This document shows positions 20,393-31,170 of a DNA stretch of 64,000 nucleotides, in pieces. Position 1 is the stretch's first letter. Each line of letters begins with the position of its first letter. Both the position numbers and the translations under genes were made by a program. The stretch comes from Enterobacteriaceae endosymbiont of Donacia marginata (GTDB taxonomy: Bacteria; Pseudomonadota; Gammaproteobacteria; Enterobacterales; Enterobacteriaceae), in contig NZ_CP046184.1 of the NCBI RefSeq assembly GCF_012567685.1, positions 354,422 through 418,421 of the forward strand. The letters run 5' to 3'. Below the pieces are notes generated by a model. That model was not told where the DNA came from. It saw only the letters and a program-made list of their open reading frames with translations, and did not search any database.

Positions 20393-21367
20393 TTATTTAA
20401 GTATTACAAAAAATGCAGTAATAACGAGATTAATTAATGTTAATGGTAAACATGTAAACCAACTAAAATACATTACTTTATCATAACGAGGTCTAGGTAA
20501 TGATGCTCTTATTAAAAAAAATAATAATATAAATATAAAAGTTTTTCCTAAATACCATATTATAGGTGGAAAAAATGGACCTAACCACCCTCCAAAAAAT
20601 AAAATTACAATTAAAGAAGATACAACTATAATATTAATATATTCTCCTATAAAAAAAAGACCAAACTTCATACCAGAATATTCAATATGATAACCATCAA
20701 TAAGTTCTTGTTCTGTTTCTGGTTGATCAAAAGGATATCTATGACATAATGCAATAGAAGAAATAAAAAAGGGTATAAAACCAAAAAATTGGGGAATAAT
20801 ATTCCAACAATATTTATATTGATAATAAACAATATCATATAAATTAAATGATCCTGTTTGACAAACGATACCCATTAAGGATAAACCTAAAAAAATTTCA
20901 TAACTTATTATTTGAGCAACACCTCTTATTGTTCCTAATAAAGCATATTTATTATTACTTGCCCATCCTGCAAATAGAATAGAGTAAATAGAAAGACTAG
21001 CCATCATAAAAAAAAAAAGTATCCCAATATCTAAATTAGATATCATTAATTTAGGAGTAATTGGTAATGTAGCAAATACAGATAATAATGTATTAAAAGC
21101 TATAATTGGAGAAATATTAAATAATAATTTATTTGAAAAATTTGGGGTCCAATCTTCTTTAAAAAAAATTTTTATCATATCTGCTAATATCTGTAAACAT
21201 CCATATAATCCAACTCTATTAGGTCCATAACGATTTTGAAATAAAGCTAATATACGCCTTTCAGCAAAACTTAAAAAAGCACCACTGATTATTAATAATA
21301 ATAATATAAATATTATTTTTAATAAAAATCTTAATTCTATATTATTAAAAAAAGAAAATAAAATCAT
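20393..21367 (-). CDS. nuoH: NADH-quinone oxidoreductase subunit H
   Basis: Membrane subunit at the quinone chamber that links the peripheral and membrane arms. It has 324 residues against 325 in E. coli. It has [19 protein letters not shown], the E-channel glutamates in [42 protein letters not shown] (two adjoining conserved pieces) and [15 protein letters not shown]. It is highly conserved. The first 4 bases overlap the nuoG stop. Confidence 0.98.
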   Translation of the reverse strand: MILFSFFNNIELRFLLKIIFILLLLIISGAFLSFAERRILALFQNRYGPNRVGLYGCLQILADMIKIFFKEDWTPNFSNKLLFNISPIIAFNTLLSVFATLPITPKLMISNLDIGILFFFMMASLSIYSILFAGWASNNKYALLGTIRGVAQIISYEIFLGLSLMGIVCQTGSFNLYDIVYYQYKYCWNIIPQFFGFIPFFISSIALCHRYPFDQPETEQELIDGYHIEYSGMKFGLFFIGEYINIIVVSSLIVILFFGGWLGPFFPPIIWYLGKTFIFILLFFLIRASLPRPRYDKVMYFSWFTCLPLTLINLVITAFFVILK

Positions 21368-24096
21368 TTTAATACCTTTATTTTTTCAATAGTTTTTCCT
21401 AAAAAGGATAATGAAATTTCTTTTGCTCCTAATGGCATACTAATTAATCCCTGATGTAAAAATTCTGAAATACATACTTTTAATATAAAAACATTGTTTA
21501 AACAATGTAATTCAACTAAATTATTAGTTAAAATTCCTAATTTGTCAGCATCTTTTTTATTTAAAAAAACATAATGATTAGGAAAATACTTTTGTATTAA
21601 AGATGATTTTTGTACTAAACTATTACTATTAAATAAAGTATAATGAGAAATAATTATTAATTTATTAGATATAATAAATTTGTTATCATAATTTTTTTTT
21701 TTAAAATTTATTTTACAAGTTTTTTTTTGAGAAATTTTAAATCCTGTAGAGCCATATTTTGAAGAAATTCCTATTTCTTTTTGAAATTTATGTAATGCTT
21801 GAGAAGAATTCCATCCAGGAGACCATAAAAATGGAATTTGAGTACAATTAATATTTGAATTATAATTTCCTTCCATAGAAAAATTAAAAATAGTATCTTT
21901 ATCTTCTGGTTGTTTAGGTTCATGTACATTAATATTAGATAATATAGATGTTCTACCACTCAATCTGATCGAAGATCTGGCGAATTTTCTATTATATACT
22001 TTATAATTAGAATAATATGATGCTAAATGAATACCATTAAGTATTGGGATATATTCTTCGCATTTTTTAATAATTTCATCTAATGTAATTTTTTTATTTA
22101 AATTATTTAATTGTGCATATATTTGATATATCCATTGCCAACTAGATTTTCTATTATTTTTTTTATTATAAAAGGATGGTTTATATACTTGGAAAAATCG
22201 TTGTGCTCTACATTCATTATTAATTACAGTCCCACTACTTTCTAAAAAATTTGATACTGGTAATATTATATTAGCTTGTCTCATAGTTTTAGTCAAAATA
22301 TGATCTAAAACAATTATGTTAGGAATATTTTTAAAAAAATTATTTAATTTATTTTTTTCTTCATAAAAATATAAATCATTTTCCATAATAATAATTGTAT
22401 CTATATCAATATAATTGTTAAATTTATTTTTTAGAAATAAATCATGTAAAGATTTTCCTTTAATTAAACCAATTCCCATACTATTTACTTTATTTAATAC
22501 ATAAAATAAACCTATATTTTTTTTTTTTTTATTTAATGCTTTAGCTATAGCATAAGATGCTGAAATTAATTCTATAGAACTTGATCCAGTACCAGAAATA
22601 ATTAAGGGTTTTTTAGCATTTAATAATGTTTCCTTTATTTTTAAAATTTGATTTTTTAAATTTTTATTATTTAAATTAGAATTAATATTTTTATTTTCAA
22701 TATAATTAGCTAATATAAACCCAAATTCAGATTGATCTAAAGTAGGTGCGTAATAATTCCATGAAGATATATCATCTAATAATGTTTTATCGTTACTTGT
22801 TATAAATAATGGATTAAAAAATTTATTTTTAAAATTTAAAATTGCATCAGCATGCCAATAAGGAATATTTTTATATTTTTTAAAATTAAAATTATTTTTT
22901 ATAGCTTGTCTTACAGCTAAGGCAGCTCTTGGATTAGTATTTGTTAAATCTTCTCCTAATATTAAAATAGCATCATAATCTTCTATTTCAGATAATGTAG
23001 GAAAATATATATTTTTATTTTGTATTATTTTAATAATATTATTAATTTGTTTTTTTTCATTTTCTAAAATACCTAAATAAAAATTATTTTTTCCCACTAA
23101 TTTTTTTAAAATAACGTTACTTTCTATACTTGCTCGAGGTGAGCCAATTCCAATTATTTTTTTTGATTTTAAGATTAAATTAGTAATTTTTTTAATAATT
23201 TTTTTATTATTTAAAATTAATTTTTTATTATCTTTATAATATATTATTTTAATAGGATTACTTTTTAAAAAAGTATATCCATACCCAAAATAACCCTTAT
23301 CACAAAGAAAATAATGATTAATTTTTTCATGAAATCTATTTTGTATACTAGATAGTTGTCCATAACGTTCTCCTACAAAAATATTACATCCTAATGAACA
23401 ATTTTGACAAATACTGGGAGCATATTGCAAATCCCATTTTCTTGAATAATTTATATTATAAGTTTTATCAGTAAAAACTCCTGTAGGACAAATTTCAATT
23501 AAATTTCCAGAAAATGGACTTTCTAATATACCATCTAAATATCTTCCAAAATAAATATTATTTTTTGAACCAAAAACATTAAAATCTTTACCATCTGCAT
23601 AATTTTTATAGAATCTTAAACAACGATAACATGTAATACAACGATTCATTGTATGTGATATAAATGGACCTAAATATTGATTTTTATATTTTCTTTTAGA
23701 AAATTTATATCGACGAATATAATGTTCAGTCATTACAGTCATATCTTGTAAATGACAACTACCACCCTCATCACAAATTGGACAGTCATGTGGATGATTT
23801 AACATTAATAATTCAATATTTTTTTTACGGAAATTAATAGAATCTTGATCATTAATAGAAATATATAATTGTTTTATCGGAGAAGACATACAGGACATAA
23901 TTATTTGTCCATTTTTTTTCATATTATCATATTGTTTTATAGCACACTGACGACATGAACCAATACTGCCTAAAATTGGATGCCAACAAAAATATGGTAC
24001 ATTAAACCCTAAAGATAAACATATTTTTAATAAATTATCTTTTTCATTAACTTTATAGAATTTACCTTCTATATTAATATTAATCATAATATACAT
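21364..24096 (-). CDS. nuoG: NADH-quinone oxidoreductase subunit G
   Basis: Largest peripheral subunit, carrying the N1b, N4 and N5 clusters and the extra N7. It has 910 residues against 908 in E. coli. The N-terminal 2Fe-2S cysteines are in [16 protein letters not shown] and MSCMSS, the N5 ligands in [16 protein letters not shown]4 in RCITCYRCL and EICPTG. The N7 ligands, known only in some lineages such as E. coli, are kept in CQNCSLGC and FLCDKG. The molybdopterin-like fold follows. N7 retention supports an enterobacterial origin. Confidence 0.97.
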   Translation of the reverse strand: MYIMININIEGKFYKVNEKDNLLKICLSLGFNVPYFCWHPILGSIGSCRQCAIKQYDNMKKNGQIIMSCMSSPIKQLYISINDQDSINFRKKNIELLMLNHPHDCPICDEGGSCHLQDMTVMTEHYIRRYKFSKRKYKNQYLGPFISHTMNRCITCYRCLRFYKNYADGKDFNVFGSKNNIYFGRYLDGILESPFSGNLIEICPTGVFTDKTYNINYSRKWDLQYAPSICQNCSLGCNIFVGERYGQLSSIQNRFHEKINHYFLCDKGYFGYGYTFLKSNPIKIIYYKDNKKLILNNKKIIKKITNLILKSKKIIGIGSPRASIESNVILKKLVGKNNFYLGILENEKKQINNIIKIIQNKNIYFPTLSEIEDYDAILILGEDLTNTNPRAALAVRQAIKNNFNFKKYKNIPYWHADAILNFKNKFFNPLFITSNDKTLLDDISSWNYYAPTLDQSEFGFILANYIENKNINSNLNNKNLKNQILKIKETLLNAKKPLIISGTGSSSIELISASYAIAKALNKKKKNIGLFYVLNKVNSMGIGLIKGKSLHDLFLKNKFNNYIDIDTIIIMENDLYFYEEKNKLNNFFKNIPNIIVLDHILTKTMRQANIILPVSNFLESSGTVINNECRAQRFFQVYKPSFYNKKNNRKSSWQWIYQIYAQLNNLNKKITLDEIIKKCEEYIPILNGIHLASYYSNYKVYNRKFARSSIRLSGRTSILSNINVHEPKQPEDKDTIFNFSMEGNYNSNINCTQIPFLWSPGWNSSQALHKFQKEIGISSKYGSTGFKISQKKTCKINFKKKNYDNKFIISNKLIIISHYTLFNSNSLVQKSSLIQKYFPNHYVFLNKKDADKLGILTNNLVELHCLNNVFILKVCISEFLHQGLISMPLGAKEISLSFLGKTIEKIKVLK

Positions 24097-24169
24097 TCCA
24101 TCATATTATTTTAGTATATTTACTTTTATTAAAAATAATATATTAAACATAATTTTTATATAAAAATAT

Positions 24170-25450
24170 TTAATTAATAATTCCATATTCAAATTCATGT
24201 AAAAAATATTTTAATGCACTATTTAAAGGTTCCATTGCTCCAGGTGCATGAGCACAAAAAGAACCTCCATTTGTTAATTGTTGACTTATATCTTTAAGAA
24301 GATAAATATCTTTCTTATTACCTTTTTTTTTTTCTAAATTATTTAATATTTTAACAATCCAAGGTAAACCTTCTCTACAAGGAGTACAAAAACCACAAGA
24401 TTCTCTAGCAAAAAAAATTTCTAAATTTTTAACTAAAGATACCATATTAATAGTATGATCTATAGCCATAGAGATACCTGTCCCTAATCTACTTCCTGCT
24501 TTACTAATACTTATAAAATCCATAGGTAGATCTAAATGATTTTTTGTTAAAAATCCAGTTCCAGCTCCTCCTGGTTGCCAGGCTTTAAATATAAATTTTT
24601 TTTTCATACCACCTGCATATTTTTCTAAAATTTCACGAGCAGTTATTCCAAAAGGCAATTCCCATAATCCTGGTTTTTTTACATTACCAGAAAAACCTAA
24701 TATTTTTGTTCCGTTATCATATATACTTTTAGATATATTTTTATACCAAAGTGGTCCATATTGAATTATACTAGGTATATTAAATATAGTTTCTACATTA
24801 TTAATACACGTTGGTTTACCCCATAATCCAACTGCTGCAGGATACGGAGGTTTAAATCTAGGATTTGCACGTTTTCCTTCTAAAGAATTAATTAAAGCTG
24901 TTTCTTCTCCACATATATATCTTCCTGCTCCTATATGTAAATATAAATCAAAATTAAAATCACTATTTAATATATTATTACCTAAAAATTTTAAATTATA
25001 AGCTTCTTTTATAGCTATATTTAAAATTTTTGCACAATTTATATATTCACCTCTTAAAAAAATATATCCTTTATTAGCTTGAATAGCAAAAGCACTAATA
25101 ATAATACCTTCTATTAATTGATGAGGAATATGTTCCATTAAAAACCGATCTTTATATGTACCTGGCTCCATTTCATCAGCATTACATAAAAAATAACGAA
25201 TTTCTTTGTCATTTTTTTTCTGGGGGATTAAACTCCATTTTAATCCAGTATAAAATCCTCCCCCTCCTCTCCCCTTTAATTTTGATTGTTTCACTATATT
25301 AATAATATCTTGAGGAGAATGTTTTAATAAACTATTTTTTAAAATTTGATAACCATTTTTTTTTATATATTCTTTTAAAAAAATTGTTTTATTTTTCTTA
25401 ATACGCCATGTTAGAGGATGTGTTTCTGGATTGGGATTTATTATTTTCAT
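24170..25450 (-). CDS. nuoF: NADH-quinone oxidoreductase subunit F (NADH/FMN site)
   Basis: Flavoprotein that oxidises NADH and passes electrons through FMN and cluster N3. The FMN and NADH loops are clear: [32 protein letters not shown] and [19 protein letters not shown]. The N3 cysteines are in [14 protein letters not shown] and SFCAHAPG. The length is 426 residues against 445 in E. coli because the last 20 or so residues are missing after HEFEYG. Its first 53 bases overlap the end of nuoE in another frame, an unusually long overlap. Confidence 0.97.
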   Translation of the reverse strand: MKIINPNPETHPLTWRIKKNKTIFLKEYIKKNGYQILKNSLLKHSPQDIINIVKQSKLKGRGGGGFYTGLKWSLIPQKKNDKEIRYFLCNADEMEPGTYKDRFLMEHIPHQLIEGIIISAFAIQANKGYIFLRGEYINCAKILNIAIKEAYNLKFLGNNILNSDFNFDLYLHIGAGRYICGEETALINSLEGKRANPRFKPPYPAAVGLWGKPTCINNVETIFNIPSIIQYGPLWYKNISKSIYDNGTKILGFSGNVKKPGLWELPFGITAREILEKYAGGMKKKFIFKAWQPGGAGTGFLTKNHLDLPMDFISISKAGSRLGTGISMAIDHTINMVSLVKNLEIFFARESCGFCTPCREGLPWIVKILNNLEKKKGNKKDIYLLKDISQQLTNGGSFCAHAPGAMEPLNSALKYFLHEFEYGIIN

Positions 25451-25946
25451 TAATATAATTATCCAATATTTGATTTATATAATTAATAGATAATGAAGTA
25501 TAAATTTTTTCATTAATCATTATAACTGGACTATTTTCACAATGTCCTAAACAGCAAATAGGTATTAAAGTAAATAATTTATTAGATGTTGTTTGTCCTG
25601 GTTTAATATTTAATTTTTTTTGAATATATTTTAAAATTTTGTTATATTTAGTAATATAACAAACAACACTATCACAATATTTAATAACATATTTACCTAC
25701 TGGAGATCTAAAAATTTGACTATAAAATGTTGCTATACTATCAACTTCAGAAGGATTTACATCTAAAAGATTAGAAATAATAATAATATTATTATTAGAT
25801 ATCCATCCATATTTTTTTTGAAAAAATATTAATATTTCAATAATAGCTGCATTATTAGATTCATAATGACTTTTAATTTTATCAATTATTTTTAATTCTT
25901 TTTTACTTAAAAATATATTTATATTATTAGTTATTTTTTTATTCAT
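25398..25946 (-). CDS. nuoE: NADH-quinone oxidoreductase subunit E (2Fe-2S N1a)
   Basis: Peripheral subunit holding cluster N1a next to [23 protein letters not shown] and [16 protein letters not shown] contain the four cluster cysteines. The protein is 182 residues against 166 in E. coli. The extra residues are a hydrophilic tail ([16 protein letters not shown]) that runs into nuoF, so the ancestral stop codon seems to have been lost and translation continues to a later stop. It lies directly after nuoCD. Confidence 0.96.
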   Translation of the reverse strand: MNKKITNNINIFLSKKELKIIDKIKSHYESNNAAIIEILIFFQKKYGWISNNNIIIISNLLDVNPSEVDSIATFYSQIFRSPVGKYVIKYCDSVVCYITKYNKILKYIQKKLNIKPGQTTSNKLFTLIPICCLGHCENSPVIMINEKIYTSLSINYINQILDNYINENNKSQSRNTSSNMAY

Positions 25947-25959
25947 TATATTATACTTT

Positions 25960-27786
25960 TTAACGATCTACATCAGACATAACAAAATCAATACTACCTA
26001 AATAAGTAATTAAATCTGATATTAAATTACCCTGAATAACAGATGGTATTTGTTGTAAATGTGCAAAACTAGGTGTTCTAATTCGTGTTCTATAACTTAT
26101 AGTATTTCCATCACTAATTAAATAATAACTATTAATTCCTTTTGTAGCTTCTATCATTTGAAATGATTCATTGGCAGGTATTAATGGCCCCCAAGAAACT
26201 TGAACAAAATGATGAATTAAATTTTCTATATTATTTAACATTCTTTCTCTTGGTGGTGGAGTTGTTAAAGGATGATCAACTTTATATTGTCCTGAAGGCA
26301 TATTATTTAAACATTGTTTAATAATATGTAAACTTTGCCAAATTTCTTCAAATTTTAATAAAATTCTTGAATAAGAATCACTAATATTATATTGTCCTAT
26401 AGGAATATCAAAATCAAAATTTTCATATCCTGAATAAGGTCTCCATTTACGAATATCAAAATTTAACCCAGTAGCTCTTAATCCTGTCCCAGTAATTCCC
26501 CAAGATATAGCTTCTTTTCTATTATAAGAAGCTATATTTTTAGATCTAGATATTAAAATACTATTTTCTAGTGCCACTTTTTTATACATATTTAATCGTT
26601 TAGGTAACCAATTTAATAATCTTTTTACTAAAATATCCCAGCCATTAGGTAAATCTTGTGCTAAACCTCCTATTCTAAACCAAGCAGGATGCATTCTAGC
26701 TCCTGTAATAGCTTCAATTATATCATATATTTTTTGTCTATCTGTAAAAACTAAAAATATAGGAGTCATTATACCTAAATCTTGCATAAAGGTAGATAGA
26801 CATAATAAATGGCTATTAATACGAAATAATTCAGATAACATAATTCTAATAACTTTAATTCTATCTGTAACTGAAATATTAGCTAATTTTTCTATCGCAA
26901 GAATATAAGGCATTTCATTTATACAACCACCTAAATATTCAATTCTATCTGTATATGGTATGTATGTATGCCATGTTTGTCTCTCTGCTATTTTTTCTGC
27001 TCCTCTATGGTGGAATCCTATTTCTGGGATACACTGTACAATTTCTTCACCAGATAATTGTAATATTATTCTAAAAGCACCATGAACTGACGGATGATTA
27101 GGCCCTAAATTTAGATACATATAATTATTTAATTTATTATTTATTGAAAAATTATAATTTTCTGGATTAAATTTAGTAGATTCAATATCTTTCTTATATT
27201 TTTCTTTTGTTAAGAAATAAGGTGTACATTCAGTTGCTCTAGAAGGAAAATCTTTACGTAAAGGAAAACCATAATTCCAATTTTTTGGTAATAATATATG
27301 TGATAAATTAGGATGATTAAGAAAATTAATTCCGAACATTTCCCAAATTTCTCTTTCATACCAATTAGCATTTTTAAAAAAATTTGTAATAGTATTTATA
27401 TTTAAATCATTTTCTTTTAAAGGAATTTTTATAATAATATCAGAATTTCTATTAATAGATATCAAATAATAAAATAATGAAAAATCCATTTTTTTCATTA
27501 AATTAAATTTATTAAAATGTAATCTTTCATCTATACCATGCATATCATATAACATATTATATGGATTATCTATTTTAGAAAAAAATTTTATAAATTTTAT
27601 TAAATCTTTTGGTCTAATCCAAATAGTTAATGGCATTTTATTAGTAAAATTATTTTGTATAATAAAATCTTCAAAATTAAATTTTTTATTTAATTCATTT
27701 ATGATAGGTTCTATATTTTTCTTATAAAAAAATTTATTATGTGCATCTCCTATTTTTTTAACTATATTATCAAAAAAATTATTCAT
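25960..27786 (-). CDS. nuoC: Fused NADH-quinone oxidoreductase subunit C/D
   Basis: Natural NuoC-NuoD fusion, as found in E. coli and relatives (about 600 residues; 608 here). The NuoC part includes [19 protein letters not shown] and HILLPKNW (about 150-180). The NuoD part begins near residue 210 with [17 protein letters not shown], followed by [21 protein letters not shown] and the C-terminal [16 protein letters not shown] and [12 protein letters not shown]. NuoD forms much of the quinone site with NuoB. The fusion is itself a marker of enterobacterial ancestry. The symbol nuoCD is also in use. Confidence 0.98.
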   Translation of the reverse strand: MNNFFDNIVKKIGDAHNKFFYKKNIEPIINELNKKFNFEDFIIQNNFTNKMPLTIWIRPKDLIKFIKFFSKIDNPYNMLYDMHGIDERLHFNKFNLMKKMDFSLFYYLISINRNSDIIIKIPLKENDLNINTITNFFKNANWYEREIWEMFGINFLNHPNLSHILLPKNWNYGFPLRKDFPSRATECTPYFLTKEKYKKDIESTKFNPENYNFSINNKLNNYMYLNLGPNHPSVHGAFRIILQLSGEEIVQCIPEIGFHHRGAEKIAERQTWHTYIPYTDRIEYLGGCINEMPYILAIEKLANISVTDRIKVIRIMLSELFRINSHLLCLSTFMQDLGIMTPIFLVFTDRQKIYDIIEAITGARMHPAWFRIGGLAQDLPNGWDILVKRLLNWLPKRLNMYKKVALENSILISRSKNIASYNRKEAISWGITGTGLRATGLNFDIRKWRPYSGYENFDFDIPIGQYNISDSYSRILLKFEEIWQSLHIIKQCLNNMPSGQYKVDHPLTTPPPRERMLNNIENLIHHFVQVSWGPLIPANESFQMIEATKGINSYYLISDGNTISYRTRIRTPSFAHLQQIPSVIQGNLISDLITYLGSIDFVMSDVDR

Positions 27787-27812
27787 AATAGATCCTATTA
27801 TTAAATATAATA

Positions 27813-28475
27813 TTATATATTTTTTATTGATTTAAATTTAAAATTTTTGTCATTAAAAAATTTATTAGACGATTTTAATTTAGCTTTATAAATACCCTGA
27901 TCTCCTATAACCCATGATAAAGGACGTCTTTCATAATTGATAGATTTTTGTAATAATAATAATGCTTGTATATATGATTCTGGTCTAGGAGGGCATCCTG
28001 GTATATAAACATCTACAGGTAAAAATTTATCAACTCCTTGTACTACAGAATATATATCATACATTCCTCCTGAATTAGCACAAGATCCCATAGAGATTAC
28101 CCATTTAGGTTCTAACATTTGATCGTATAATCTTTGTATAATAGGAGCCATTTTTAAGAAACATGTCCCTGCTATTACCATAAAATCAGCTTGTCTTGGA
28201 GATGCTCTTAATACTTCAGAACCAAAACGGGAAATATCATTAATAGATGTAAATGACGTAGTCATTTCAACATAACAACAAGATAATCCAAAATTATAAG
28301 GCCATAAAGAGTTTTTTCTTCCCCAATTAATAATTTTATGTGTAATCTTTTTTAAATTACCTAAAAAAATATTTTTACTAATTTGATCAGTTAAAGGATC
28401 TGTATCAATATTTTTTTTACTTTCTAAAGGATAATTTTTTTTATTATTTTTAATTTTATTTAGAATATATTTCAT
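27813..28475 (-). CDS. nuoB: NADH-quinone oxidoreductase subunit B (N2 cluster)
   Basis: Carries the terminal 4Fe-4S cluster N2, which reduces ubiquinone. It has 220 residues, as in E. coli. The tandem cysteines are in [13 protein letters not shown], with [11 protein letters not shown] and [19 protein letters not shown] giving the other ligands. It lies between nuoA and nuoCD with short gaps. Confidence 0.98.
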   Translation of the reverse strand: MKYILNKIKNNKKNYPLESKKNIDTDPLTDQISKNIFLGNLKKITHKIINWGRKNSLWPYNFGLSCCYVEMTTSFTSINDISRFGSEVLRASPRQADFMVIAGTCFLKMAPIIQRLYDQMLEPKWVISMGSCANSGGMYDIYSVVQGVDKFLPVDVYIPGCPPRPESYIQALLLLQKSINYERRPLSWVIGDQGIYKAKLKSSNKFFNDKNFKFKSIKNI

Positions 28476-28502
28476 TTTATTATGTATTTTAATTGAATAT
28501 AA

Positions 28503-28886
28503 TTAATGGTTTTTATATTGCCAATGTAGGGCTTTTGTTTTAAATAAATAAAATAAAGTTATTAAAATAGTAAAAATAAATAAAATTCCTTCAATAAAAC
28601 CTTCTAATTTTATTACTTTAATAGTAAGAGCCCATAAATATAAATATAAAGATTCAATATCAAAGATTATAAAAAATATTGCTATTAAATAAAAATTAAT
28701 ATGTATTTTAATTGGAGAAAGATCATAAGAACAAACTCCTGATTCAAATGGAATTTGTTTATCTATACCATAAGAACGACCTCCTAAAAAAAATGATATT
28801 AATATTACTAAACAACTAATAGTTATGGCAAAGACTTGAAATAATATAAAATATTGAGGATTATAAATTAATTTGTTTATTATCAT
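28503..28886 (-). CDS. nuoA: NADH-quinone oxidoreductase subunit A
   Basis: Three-helix membrane subunit of complex I near the quinone chamber. It has 127 residues against 147 in E. coli, mainly because the hydrophilic C-terminus is shorter. IPFESGVCSY and FYLIAIFFIIFDIESLYLYLW are the conserved segments. It is the first gene of the nuo set. The thrC stop is only 20 bases upstream, so there is no room for a separate promoter outside thrC, and nuo is probably read through from thr. Confidence 0.96.
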   Translation of the reverse strand: MIINKLIYNPQYFILFQVFAITISCLVILISFFLGGRSYGIDKQIPFESGVCSYDLSPIKIHINFYLIAIFFIIFDIESLYLYLWALTIKVIKLEGFIEGILFIFTILITLFYLFKTKALHWQYKNH

Positions 28887-28906
28887 AATTATTTATTAAA
28901 ATAAAT

Positions 28907-30208
28907 TTAAATTACATAATTTTTTATTAAAAAATTTTTTAAATGATTAAAATCATTAGATAATATATGAGATAAATTTTTTTTTTCTATACAATCAATT
29001 AAAATTTTAGGTAATAATATTTTTTGATGTAATGTATTATAAATATAATTTTGAAATTTAGCAGGATGTGCAGTACCAAGAAATATGTTAAACGTGTCTT
29101 CCTTTAAGATTTGTTTTTTTAATGCACAAAAACTAACAGATGAATGGGGTTCTAAAATATATTTATATTTTTTAAAAAAATTTATTGTTGTTTTTGTTGT
29201 TTGTTTATCTGTAATCGCAAAAGATTCTAATTTATTTAAATCCCAATTATTTTTATTAAAAATTTCTATAATTCGAGGCCAATTATTAGGGATACTAACA
29301 TCCATTGCATTAGATAATGTTGCTATTGTTTTTTTTGGTTTCCAATATCCTTTATTTAAAAATCTAGGTATTGTATCATTTATATTAGTTGCTATTATAA
29401 ATTTATATATAGGTAGTCCCATTGTTTTTGCTATTAATCCAGCAGTTAAATTACCAAAATTACCACTAGGTACTGAAAAAACTATTTTTTTTTTTCTTTT
29501 ATTTAAAGGAATTTGTGTAAAAGCTTCAAAATAATAACATATTTGAGCTATCAATCTACTAATATTAATTGAATTTGCTGAATTTAAATTTAGAATATTA
29601 CTAAGCTCTTTATCATTAAAAATTTTTTTTATAAGTTTTTGACAATCATCAAAATTACCCTTAATAGCAATTGTTGTTATATTATTTCCTAATGTACAAA
29701 ATAATTTTTCTTGTAAAATAGAAATTTTTTTATAAGGATATAATATAACTACTTCAATATTTTTCATTTTATGAAAAGCATGAGCAACAGCGGCACCTGT
29801 ATCACCAGAAGTAGCAGTTAAAATAATAATTTTTTTATTATCAAAGAAATTTAGCATTTGAGCCATAAAACGAACACCAAAATCTTTAAATGCTAAAGTT
29901 GGTCCGTGAAATAATTCTAAACAAGCAATATTTTTATCAATTAAGTTTAATAATAATGGGAAATTAAATGCTTTAGCTACTTGTAATTTTAAATTACCCC
30001 ATGAAATTTCTTTTTCATCCAAAAATAATGAAATTATATAACTACTTTTTTCTATAAAATTGAGATTTAATATCTTATTAATTATTTTATGATTTAGTTT
30101 AGGTAATTCCCCAGGAAAAAATAAACCTTGATTTTTTCCTAACCCTTTTTTTAAGGCTTGACAAAAATTTATATTTTCTTTTTGAGAATTAAGATTATAA
30201 AATTTCAT
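28907..30208 (-). CDS. thrC: Threonine synthase ThrC
   Basis: PLP enzyme that makes threonine from phosphohomoserine. It has 433 residues against 428 in E. coli. LFHGPTLAFKDFGVRFMAQM carries the PLP lysine (about residue 108), ATSGDTGAAVAHAF the phosphate loop, and SVPSGNFGNLTAGL and EPHSSVSF other conserved segments. It overlaps thrB by 4 bases. It is the last step of the thr operon and lies directly upstream of nuoA. Confidence 0.97.
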   Translation of the reverse strand: MKFYNLNSQKENINFCQALKKGLGKNQGLFFPGELPKLNHKIINKILNLNFIEKSSYIISLFLDEKEISWGNLKLQVAKAFNFPLLLNLIDKNIACLELFHGPTLAFKDFGVRFMAQMLNFFDNKKIIILTATSGDTGAAVAHAFHKMKNIEVVILYPYKKISILQEKLFCTLGNNITTIAIKGNFDDCQKLIKKIFNDKELSNILNLNSANSINISRLIAQICYYFEAFTQIPLNKRKKKIVFSVPSGNFGNLTAGLIAKTMGLPIYKFIIATNINDTIPRFLNKGYWKPKKTIATLSNAMDVSIPNNWPRIIEIFNKNNWDLNKLESFAITDKQTTKTTINFFKKYKYILEPHSSVSFCALKKQILKEDTFNIFLGTAHPAKFQNYIYNTLHQKILLPKILIDCIEKKNLSHILSNDFNHLKNFLIKNYVI

Positions 30209-31146
30209 TTTTTCTCCATAATTTGAGTACCTATATTATTAATTTTACATATATAAACAAATCCTGTATTATTTTTTAAATAGTTTTTTTTTAACCATAT
30301 AGCCATATTATGTGCATAATTTAGGTTATTAAAAATACTAAATATTGTTGGGCCTGATCCTGAAATTCCATAACTTAATGCTCCTAATTTTTTTGCTGTA
30401 TAAGAAATTTTTTCAAAATTAGGTATTAAAGATTTTCTGTATGGTTCGGCAATAAAATCTTTCATTAATTGAGATGCTAATAATTCTTGTTTTGTATGAC
30501 TAGCATTAATAAATCCTGCTAAATATTGATTTTGTTTAATTAAAATTTCTTTTTTATATAGTTTTGGTAAAATTTTTCTAGAACAAAAAGTAGATAATTT
30601 AATTCCTGGATATGCAATTACCCAAAACCAATTTTTAAAAATTGGAATATTTTGAATAATTAAATTATTTTTATTATCAATTAATATTAATTTCATTCCT
30701 CCTAATAAACATGGAACTATATTATCATAGTGTATATTCCCAGATAAAAATCCCTCTAATTCTCCCATTAATTTTAATAAATCAATATTATTTAATGGAT
30801 TATGATAAAATAAATTTATTGCTTTTAAAAATGCAACTATTGAACATGCACTAGAACCTAGTCCTGATGCTACAGGAACATTTTTTTCTAAAATTATTTT
30901 TAAAGGAATTTTTTTCCCAACTTTATCACAAAATTTTGTCCAACAATGAAAAATAATATTTTCATAATTATTTTTTGGTAAATCATTTATAAATATTCCT
31001 TTATTAATTAATATAAATTTATTAGATGAAGAAATTGTTATTAAGTCTCCTAAAATACCTTTATCAACTCTAGATAATGCTATACCTAATGTATCAAAAC
31101 CTACATTAATATTTCCAATAGAAGCAGGAGAATAAATTTTAATCAT
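30205..31146 (-). CDS. thrB: Homoserine kinase ThrB
   Basis: GHMP-family kinase that phosphorylates homoserine in threonine synthesis. It has 313 residues against 310 in E. coli. The start MIKIYSPASIGNINVGFDTLG matches the family in two adjoining parts, and the ATP loop is VPVASGLGSSACSIVAFLKA (about 90-109). GISGSGPTIFSIF near residue 255 is the third GHMP motif. It lies 24 bases after thrA and overlaps thrC by 4 bases, giving a tight thrABC operon. Confidence 0.97.
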   Translation of the reverse strand: MIKIYSPASIGNINVGFDTLGIALSRVDKGILGDLITISSSNKFILINKGIFINDLPKNNYENIIFHCWTKFCDKVGKKIPLKIILEKNVPVASGLGSSACSIVAFLKAINLFYHNPLNNIDLLKLMGELEGFLSGNIHYDNIVPCLLGGMKLILIDNKNNLIIQNIPIFKNWFWVIAYPGIKLSTFCSRKILPKLYKKEILIKQNQYLAGFINASHTKQELLASQLMKDFIAEPYRKSLIPNFEKISYTAKKLGALSYGISGSGPTIFSIFNNLNYAHNMAIWLKKNYLKNNTGFVYICKINNIGTQIMEKK

Positions 31147-31170
31147 AAATAATAATTCCTTATATTTTAA

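Noticed and set aside
29085-29534. Plus-strand open frame inside thrC
   Set aside because: It is antisense to a conserved enzyme and has no recognisable domain or ribosome binding site.
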